55,102 nucleotides of DNA from Alphaproteobacteria bacterium (GTDB lineage: Bacteria; Pseudomonadota; Alphaproteobacteria; UBA9219; RFNS01). Shown piece by piece: positions 50,624 through 55,102 of this stretch (within the stretch, counting starts at the first letter, position 1; each line of letters begins with the position of its first letter). The stretch spans positions 1 through 55,102 of the forward strand of contig RFNS01000061.1 in NCBI GenBank assembly GCA_009927055.1, given 5' to 3'. The notes under the pieces are model-generated. The model saw only the letters and a program-made list of their open reading frames with translations. It did not search any database and was not told where the DNA came from. The translations under genes and the position numbers were made by a program.

Positions 50624-51815
50624 TAAATTTGCACAACCGGATATTCTGAAGAAGATCAAGGATGAGAATCTTTTGCAATTTCTTTCCCCGTACACTTCTT
50701 ATTTGGAGGGGCGCGGGTTCAAGCCGAAAGTGAACGGCAGCGCACAAATCGATTACGATCTGCTCTGCCGGATTCTGATGCAGCCGACCGAGGGCATACC
50801 GCCAGACATGGTGGATGCCCTCTTTTTTGTTCATGAGGTTGCGGACGACGAAATGTACGACGAGTTGCTGGAGATGGCGAAGACCGGAAACGTCACCGTT
50901 CCTGCCGATTGCACACCCGCTGATCTCGCAGTGCTGTTGTGGCTGAAAGACCCAGAGTTGATCAAAAAATCACACGCCGAGGCACTGATGATGAAGCCGA
51001 AGAGCTTCAACAGCTTCCAGTCTGAAAAGGGTAAGGGTAAAAAGCCAAACCTTTCTAGCGGCAATGTTTCTCACCTCGAAAGCCTCATGGACGTGTGGTT
51101 CGAGCAGAATAAACGTGGCAAGGGCTGCAAGGTTTTGTCATTCGATATGGATTATGAGAATAAAGTGTATTTCCTCGTGCGCCACGGCATGCCGTTCAAG
51201 CGCGAAGGCAAAATCGAAGATGGCGAAACAGGCAGCGTGTTCTACCGTCCTGAATTTCACGATGTTGTCATTTACGACATTGATTCCAACGAGCTTCAAA
51301 TCTTTAACAAGTCTGGCGGCAAGAAAGAACGGGCGATGTATCTCTCGGCTTTCGGGCAGGTGTTTTTCAACGATACGGAATACTTCCCCAACGAGGACAA
51401 ATTTACCCTGCAGCCGCTGCTCGACGATGGGGTAAATTCCTTGAGCTGCCTCGACATCGACGGCCTTGCAGAGGTGCGTCTGACAGAGGTGCAGTTGTTG
51501 TTCCGTGGGCCGTACAATGACCGCACGATCTTGCGTTCCAAAGACATCTTCAAATCTTTGGAAGGTCGTAAGCGTAATTTCCCCGATTACGGAACTTTGG
51601 TCGCGGCCAGCTTTCAAGTTAAATTCGATAGCAGTTCAAAGCCGCGCACGGTGAAGATTAAGACCCCAAATATCGCCAGCTTCGATCGGAAAGAAGATGC
51701 ACATATCATTGAGCAATGGATGAAGGCGCGTGGCTTTATCAAGCCACAAGATGTGGTAACCGACGAAGATACTGATGAGGTGGTGACATATGTTGCAGAA
51801 GCAGCCGTGGCATAA
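50604..51815 (+). CDS. Unrecognised 403-residue protein of the LexA-like operon
   Basis: From ATG 50604 (AAAGGAG upstream), 20 bases inside the repressor gene. No family is recognised. The N-terminal half is helical (LLQFLSPYTSYLEGRGFKPK, DALFFVHEVADDEMYDELLE). The middle has a basic Lys/Gly-rich linker (SFQSEKGKGKKPN). From about residue 170 there is a beta-rich domain (YFLVRHGMPFKREGKIEDGE, YRPEFHDVVIYDIDSNELQI) with many acidic and aromatic residues. No signal or membrane segment. It is likely made with the repressor and its neighbour, so SOS-linked. Confidence 0.7.
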   Translation: MATYSLNKFAQPDILKKIKDENLLQFLSPYTSYLEGRGFKPKVNGSAQIDYDLLCRILMQPTEGIPPDMVDALFFVHEVADDEMYDELLEMAKTGNVTVPADCTPADLAVLLWLKDPELIKKSHAEALMMKPKSFNSFQSEKGKGKKPNLSSGNVSHLESLMDVWFEQNKRGKGCKVLSFDMDYENKVYFLVRHGMPFKREGKIEDGETGSVFYRPEFHDVVIYDIDSNELQIFNKSGGKKERAMYLSAFGQVFFNDTEYFPNEDKFTLQPLLDDGVNSLSCLDIDGLAEVRLTEVQLLFRGPYNDRTILRSKDIFKSLEGRKRNFPDYGTLVAASFQVKFDSSSKPRTVKIKTPNIASFDRKEDAHIIEQWMKARGFIKPQDVVTDEDTDEVVTYVAEAAVA

Positions 51816-52845
51816 GTTAAGCCAACTTCTCGGTGCGCGCGGCGTAAAGGCAGACTGGACGGGTTTCCCTGAAAATCTGCTAAAGCCCACGAACGAGCTT
51901 GCTGAAACATTTCCATGCGCAGGCAGATGTGGTGGATACATGGATGTGATAAAGCACAACGATGGCCAGCATATTGGTGTGTGTGCCTCTGGCTGCGATA
52001 AGCGGTCGTTGCAAATGAAAGATCTGATCATTCACTACCCCGACACCACGGCTATTTTTTCCGGCCTTGGGCAGGCATTCGGTATCAGTGCAACAAGCCA
52101 CGCAATCATCGACGGCATTCCAGCGTGTTGGCAGATCGGGGATTACAATCCTTCCGCCAGCTATCGATTTCCTGTGGCAACTTTGTTTGACGCGCAGGCA
52201 AGCAGAATTGAGCGCGCGATCGGTCAGCTCGCCGCTAGGTACAAAAACCCTTTCTTTTTTCTTTTGCCGTCCGCGTCCGCCGTAACGCAATCTGTCCAAG
52301 ATGTCGCTCTTCGAAATGGGTGCAAAGTGTTCGCCTACGAAGACCTGATTGAATTTACCAATAATTCTATTCACGTCAGGGGAATGGCCGCCAATATGCT
52401 GGCCGAAATTTCTGCTGGTTGGATCAAGCACATTGACGGTGCGCCTGGAGAAACGCGTTACCCGACGCCCGCAGGCGCGAAGTGGGAAGATTTTGTTCTG
52501 GAATTTACCGCCGACGAGATGATCACCGTTTCCTGCAAGGGCCAAGGCCACAAGCAGTTCAGCGCCGAAGACCTCCAAATGCGTGACAAGCGTACCAAGA
52601 AACCCAAAAAGGCATGGACGTTCCTGCAGGCCATGGCGGCGGCGAACGGCAATATGTCGGTCAGCGATATCGACAAGGTCAAAAAGACCAAGCAGGAAGT
52701 TTCAGCCAATCTCCAGCGCGTGTTCCAGATTCCCGATGACGACCCGATTGAGTGGTCAGGCGAGGACACAGCCTACAAAGCCAAATTCATCGTGCGTGGC
52801 GGGGAGAAATTGACCCTGTCGAACGCGCGCAAGCGGACGGCTTAG
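51790..52845 (+). CDS. Unrecognised 351-residue protein with a Cys cluster
   Basis: It starts 26 bases inside the previous gene and is probably coupled. Residues about 42-72 carry FPCAGRCGGYMDV and IGVCASGCDKR, two CxxxC pairs that could hold zinc. The C-terminal half is basic and helical (DKRTKKPKKAWTFLQAMAAA). No known catalytic motif is evident. Together with the preceding gene it forms an uncharacterised pair downstream of a LexA-like repressor. Its stop overlaps a truncated convergent gene. Confidence 0.7.
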   Translation: MLQKQPWHKLSQLLGARGVKADWTGFPENLLKPTNELAETFPCAGRCGGYMDVIKHNDGQHIGVCASGCDKRSLQMKDLIIHYPDTTAIFSGLGQAFGISATSHAIIDGIPACWQIGDYNPSASYRFPVATLFDAQASRIERAIGQLAARYKNPFFFLLPSASAVTQSVQDVALRNGCKVFAYEDLIEFTNNSIHVRGMAANMLAEISAGWIKHIDGAPGETRYPTPAGAKWEDFVLEFTADEMITVSCKGQGHKQFSAEDLQMRDKRTKKPKKAWTFLQAMAAANGNMSVSDIDKVKKTKQEVSANLQRVFQIPDDDPIEWSGEDTAYKAKFIVRGGEKLTLSNARKRTA

Positions 52846-53039
52846 GCTGCTTTGTCAGCCTGCACGGCCAAACCGATCACATGGTGAACTAGGAATGCGT
52901 CGATCAACGACAGGGCGTAGCCCTTGCTGATCGGCAGCATATCTTCCGTCAGCATGGTATCGACGTATTCCGCCGCATTCCAAAGTTTGCGGGTCTGCTC
53001 CGGATTGTTCGGATCGCCGCCGTTTAATTCGCGGAATAC
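52842..53039 (-). pseudogene. Truncated gene cut by the mer-type cassette
   Basis: About 65 residues are readable in the minus strand (VFRELNGGDPNNPEQTRKLW, YVDTMLTEDMLPISKGYALS, then DAFLVHHVIGLAVQ) ending at TAA 52842. There is no start codon: immediately upstream lies the TAG stop of the MerT-like gene in the same frame. The 5' part is therefore missing, most simply through insertion or deletion when the mer-type genes arrived. The rest is not found elsewhere in the window. Family not recognised. Confidence 0.65.
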
Positions 53040-53420
53040 CTATACAAAAAAACGATGTGCATTGGCAGCAAAAAATCCGATGCACCATACTACAACTGCA
53101 AGCCAGTAAAAACGACGATTCCACCTATCCGCCTTTTTACACGCTTGTGCAAGAACAGGATCAGCAGGGCAAATTCTGCCTGAACGGTAGAGCATCCATC
53201 CTGCAAACAACAAAATGGCCGCCGTAACGCCGAATGTGATTTCTTCATTACGTCCGAACCATTGTAGAAAAGAAAGTTTCTCTCCGTACAAGCTGGCAAC
53301 TACTGATCCCATACCAAGATTTACCAACACTATAGGTAACGCGCAACAGAGCAAGGTTGGAGTGGAAGCAAAAAGCAGCCAGAATCCCCATCGTTTTGGC
53401 ATGTTGGTTTTATTAGTCAC
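53040..53420 (-). CDS. MerT-like inner-membrane mercury transporter
   Basis: 126 residues from GTG 53420 (AGGGGG upstream; ATG 53402 is possible). Three hydrophobic helices: the first contains PTLLCCALPIVLVNLG with the Cys-Cys pair of MerT, and a second cysteine pair is in RICPADPVLAQACKKADRWN. The layout fits MerT-type proteins that pass Hg(II) inward from MerP. It overlaps the GDCC gene by eight bases and ends exactly at the junction with the truncated gene. Lack of merA makes uptake without reduction puzzling. Confidence 0.75.
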   Translation of the reverse strand: MTNKTNMPKRWGFWLLFASTPTLLCCALPIVLVNLGMGSVVASLYGEKLSFLQWFGRNEEITFGVTAAILLFAGWMLYRSGRICPADPVLAQACKKADRWNRRFYWLAVVVWCIGFFAANAHRFFV

Positions 53421-53622
53421 AGCAGCCCCCTTTTTGTTGTTGGATCGACGGACAAGGCACATCACCATAGGAGCAATAGACACAGCAGTCGCCATGCTTC
53501 GGCCTCAATACCTCTCCGCAGAAACTGCATTCGTAAAAATACTGGCAGGCATCAGTCGGCATGGTTTCCGTTTTTTCGCTGCCGCATTTTGGGCAGGTGA
53601 TGCTGGATTCAGGCGTAAACAT
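53413..53622 (-). CDS. Small Cys-rich GDCC protein of mercury operons
   Basis: 69 residues with 10 cysteines. N-terminal zinc-ribbon-like CPKCGSEKTE and YFYECSFCGEV, then GDCCVYCSYGDVPCPSIQQQ and a GGCCD end. The GDCC.CSYG segment recurs in proteins encoded beside merT and merP (recalled). Probably a cytosolic Hg-binding protein. One-base overlap with merP. Confidence 0.75.
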   Translation of the reverse strand: MFTPESSITCPKCGSEKTETMPTDACQYFYECSFCGEVLRPKHGDCCVYCSYGDVPCPSIQQQKGGCCD

Positions 53623-53918
53623 TAACAGCCCTCGCGCTTGGTCACGCCCTTAAAGGTGAATCCGCGCTCGGCGAACATGACTTTTAATTGTTCGTCGTCT
53701 AGCTTCACACGCTCATCGGCGCACAGGCTAATCTTCCCTGCGTCAATATCCGTCTTCACTGAGGACACACCTTCAATAGCTTTCAGGTTTTTTTCGGCAC
53801 TACCAACGCATGAGAGGCAGGTAATGCCGCCGATGCTTAAGTCATAACCAATGTTAGCCGCTAGTGTGGGTGATACGATAAATATTGAGAGGGCGATTGT
53901 TAGCAAGGTTCGTTTCAT
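53622..53918 (-). CDS. merP: MerP-like periplasmic HMA-domain protein
   Basis: 98 residues. Signal peptide MKRTLLTIALSIFIVSPTLA, then a heavy-metal-associated domain with GGITCLSCVGSAEKNLKAI (CxxC) and the fold pattern VSSVKTDIDAGKISL. It binds Hg(II) in the periplasm and hands it to MerT. CGGAG before the start, and a four-base overlap with the merR-like gene upstream. A third Cys (in SLCADERV) and a C-terminal Cys are extra. Confidence 0.82.
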   Translation of the reverse strand: MKRTLLTIALSIFIVSPTLAANIGYDLSIGGITCLSCVGSAEKNLKAIEGVSSVKTDIDAGKISLCADERVKLDDEQLKVMFAERGFTFKGVTKREGC

Positions 53919-54325
53919 GATGGTTCTCCGTAAAAATATTCAAGGATGCTGCATTCCTTCAGGCGCGTGCCTTTGCCCTTGCAGGCGGAGGCCAGTTTCT
54001 CAAGGCCACGCTTCATGGTTTGCAGATCATCCATGCGTTGCTGAATCTGAAGTATTTTATCCTGAACACGTTGCTTTACATCGGCGCAATCTGCTTCTTG
54101 CGTGTGATGCAACTCAAGCAATTCCTTGATTTCTTCAAGTGTCAAGCCAAGGCTTTGTGCCCTACGCACGAACTTTAGCTTCTTAATGCTGCTTGGGTCG
54201 TACACACGGTAGCCAGAGGCAGTGCGGTCAAGCGGCATGAGCAACCCCATGCGTTCGTAATAGCGAACGGTGTCGATATTCACATCGCAAGACTTTGCCA
54301 GTTTACCAATGGTTAGCGTACTCAT
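53915..54325 (-). CDS. MerR-family metal regulator
   Basis: 136 residues from ATG 54325 (GGAG six bases upstream; an in-frame ATG at 54337 would hide it). HTH IGKLAKSCDVNIDTVRYYER, then the family dimer helix. Metal-type Cys at 80, 115 and 125; the 35- and 10-residue spacings are like ZntR (C79, C114, C124), while Tn501 MerR has 82, 117 and 126. The genes it drives point to mercury. It is the first gene of its own operon, not divergent as is usual, and the promoter has the 19-base spacer of MerR activation. Confidence 0.85.
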   Translation of the reverse strand: MSTLTIGKLAKSCDVNIDTVRYYERMGLLMPLDRTASGYRVYDPSSIKKLKFVRRAQSLGLTLEEIKELLELHHTQEADCADVKQRVQDKILQIQQRMDDLQTMKRGLEKLASACKGKGTRLKECSILEYFYGEPS

Positions 54326-54343
54326 AATCAACTCCATAATCTC

Positions 54344-54374
54344 ATTATAATCCTTGAGTATAGTCTAGAGTCAA
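54344..54374 (-). promoter_or_regulatory. MerR-type promoter with 19-base spacer
   Basis: On the minus strand TTGACT (54374-54369) and TATAAT (54349-54344) are separated by 19 bases, longer than the 17 used by housekeeping promoters and typical of MerR-controlled ones. The spacer holds CTTGA and TCAAG arms around the centre, the likely MerR dyad. It drives merR, merP, the GDCC gene and the merT-like gene. Confidence 0.75.
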
Positions 54375-54407
54375 GAGTTTTTTATTAACTAAAACCAGGA
54401 GAAACCG

Positions 54408-54632
54408 ATGATCGATGCCGCCGAACGACTGTTGCTGCTGTATATCGGCCTGATCGCGCCGACCACCAGCTATACGCCGCCCAGCGTAGCAAATTTCGAG
54501 TCGGCACAAAGCAGCGTCAGCGTGAAGGTGCGGCTTCAGATGATCGAGAAAGGAAGTAAAGCCTATGGCTCGGATCGCCGTAATGGCAACAGGTTAACTC
54601 TGGTAGGGCAAAGCATGAAAAACCAATGTTGA
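54408..54632 (+). CDS. Small open frame, uncertain
   Basis: 74 residues starting MIDAAERLLLLYIGLIAPTT with AGGAG six bases upstream. Residues 1-50 look protein-like; the end (SDRRNGNRLTLVGQSMKNQC) does not. It may be the 5' remnant of a gene cut by the mer cassette. No family recognised. The following 54633-54807 holds nothing I can assign. Confidence 0.3.
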   Translation: MIDAAERLLLLYIGLIAPTTSYTPPSVANFESAQSSVSVKVRLQMIEKGSKAYGSDRRNGNRLTLVGQSMKNQC

Positions 54633-54807
54633 GTAAACCCTTGAAACCTATTGACCGAAACCTGTGAACATGGTGGCAATCAGTACGGAGGTTTCTGAGA
54701 GAAAAGGCCCGTAGAGAGAGAAATGAGCCGGATTTTCACCGCCACGGCCAAAACCATGTCAGGAGGTTTTCGCGGAACACGTTGCAGGAGTTGGAGTTTT
54801 TCCGGCG

Positions 54808-54838
54808 ACCCCTATACCGGTATAGGGGTGTTTTTTTA
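54808..54838 (+). terminator. Perfect palindrome plus T-run terminator
   Basis: ACCCCTATACC (54808-54818) and GGTATAGGGGT (54819-54829) form a loopless 22-base palindrome followed by GTTTTTTTA. It terminates rightward transcription before the leftward tRNA. Its ACCCCTATA core is also in the csoR operator at 14398. Confidence 0.7.
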
Positions 54839-54843
54839 GAAAA

Positions 54844-54937
54844 TGGCGGAGACGGAGGGATTCGAACCCTCGATACGCCTTTACAAGCGTATAACGGTTT
54901 AGCAAACCGCCGCCTTCAGCCACTCGGCCACGTCTCC
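54844..54937 (-). tRNA. tRNA-Ser(GCT)
   Basis: 94 bases including encoded CCA (54844-54846). Acceptor arm GGAGACG pairs with CGTCTCC; anticodon arm GGTTTGCTAAACC shows GCT; long variable arm typical of tRNA-Ser; T arm GGGTTCGAATCCC. It reads leftward, with its 3' end facing the mobile region. I searched for a second copy of the 3' end as an att site and saw none. Confidence 0.95.
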
Positions 54938-55075
54938 ACGCTATTATCTCAACCACGCGAAGGCGAGTGGCTGAGGGATTTTCACGCTTCCTGGGCCACT
55001 TGGGGTGTTGGGGTGCGCGGTTCCTGGAAGGATATAGCACGACCGCAGGGCCGCACAAAACTTATTTGTCAACAT

Positions 55076-55102
55076 TGGCGCACCCGAGAAGATTCGAACT
55101 CC
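55076..55102 (-). tRNA. Partial tRNA (3' end; Arg-like)
   Basis: The last 27 bases read on the minus strand as the T arm (GGAGTTCGAATC), acceptor half CGGGTGC, discriminator G and CCA. The 5' half lies outside the window. An acceptor strand starting GCACCCG would fit tRNA-Arg in alphaproteobacteria (recalled), but the anticodon is not visible. Confidence 0.75.

Noticed and set aside
54844-54937. tRNA-Ser as the integration site of the prophage
   Set aside because: No second copy of the tRNA 3' end was found in the window, and both recombinases are serine enzymes, which seldom use tRNA ends.
54759-55058. A 99-residue minus-strand frame at the right edge
   Set aside because: It runs through the tRNA-Ser gene and the palindromic terminator, so it cannot be a real protein gene.

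Overview
The window looks like the accessory part of an alphaproteobacterial genome of moderate G+C. Pointers are the serine-recombinase/ParB/RepB-type and recombinase/DUF2924 cassettes, a gene-transfer-agent-like order of tail-tip genes (tape measure, DUF2460, DUF2163, NlpC/P60, hub) and the LexA-like repressor. I cannot name the genus. A tRNA-Ser(GCT) and the 3' end of a second tRNA lie at the right edge, and a partial membrane-protein gene at the left edge is probably host chromosome.

Layout, left to right. (1) 1-183: partial gene. 199-864: winged-helix regulator whose last quarter reads into unrelated GC-rich palindromic DNA, probably an element boundary. (2) 952-4353: large serine recombinase plus two ParB-like proteins in one overlapping operon. 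(3) 4644-16961: metal resistance. This is a CnrYXH-type signalling unit (anti-sigma, periplasmic sensor, ECF sigma), a three-part RND efflux pump, five periplasmic or membrane metal-binding proteins, a small lipoprotein, then csoR-copA. Three copies of one promoter motif (GGGAT, 14 bases, CGTATTA) precede cnrY, the outer-membrane-factor gene and the lipoprotein gene, and define a likely ECF regulon. (4) 17158-25688: four-gene operon of Fic protein, SNF2-type helicase, beta-class DNA methyltransferase and type III-like restriction subunit, a probable defence system.

(5) 25685-47017, all on the minus strand: a prophage read right to left. It has a sigma factor, a Sak4-type recombination module (ATPase, DUF669-like protein, helicase, Cas4-like exonuclease), a primase-helicase, a RuvC-like resolvase, the tape measure, tail tip and fibres, and lysis genes. 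No terminase, portal, capsid or tail-tube gene is present. The RuvC-like gene loses its C-terminus exactly where the tail module begins, which suggests a deletion. Inside the tail operon sits a small metal-resistance insert: ArsR remnant with intact operator, CDF transporter and LspA. (6) 47221-49623: second serine recombinase with its DUF2924 and ParB-like HTH partners. (7) 49761-52845: divergent operon of a small basic protein, a LexA-like repressor and two unrecognised proteins. (8) 52842-54325: truncated gene, then a mercury-type transport operon (merR, merP, GDCC protein, merT-like) with no merA. (9) 54808 to end: palindromic terminator and tRNAs.

Metal sensing therefore uses four unrelated families (ECF/CnrX, CsoR, ArsR, MerR), and two separate recombinase cassettes could have carried these blocks. 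All functions are read from sequence motifs and recalled family knowledge; no database search was possible.
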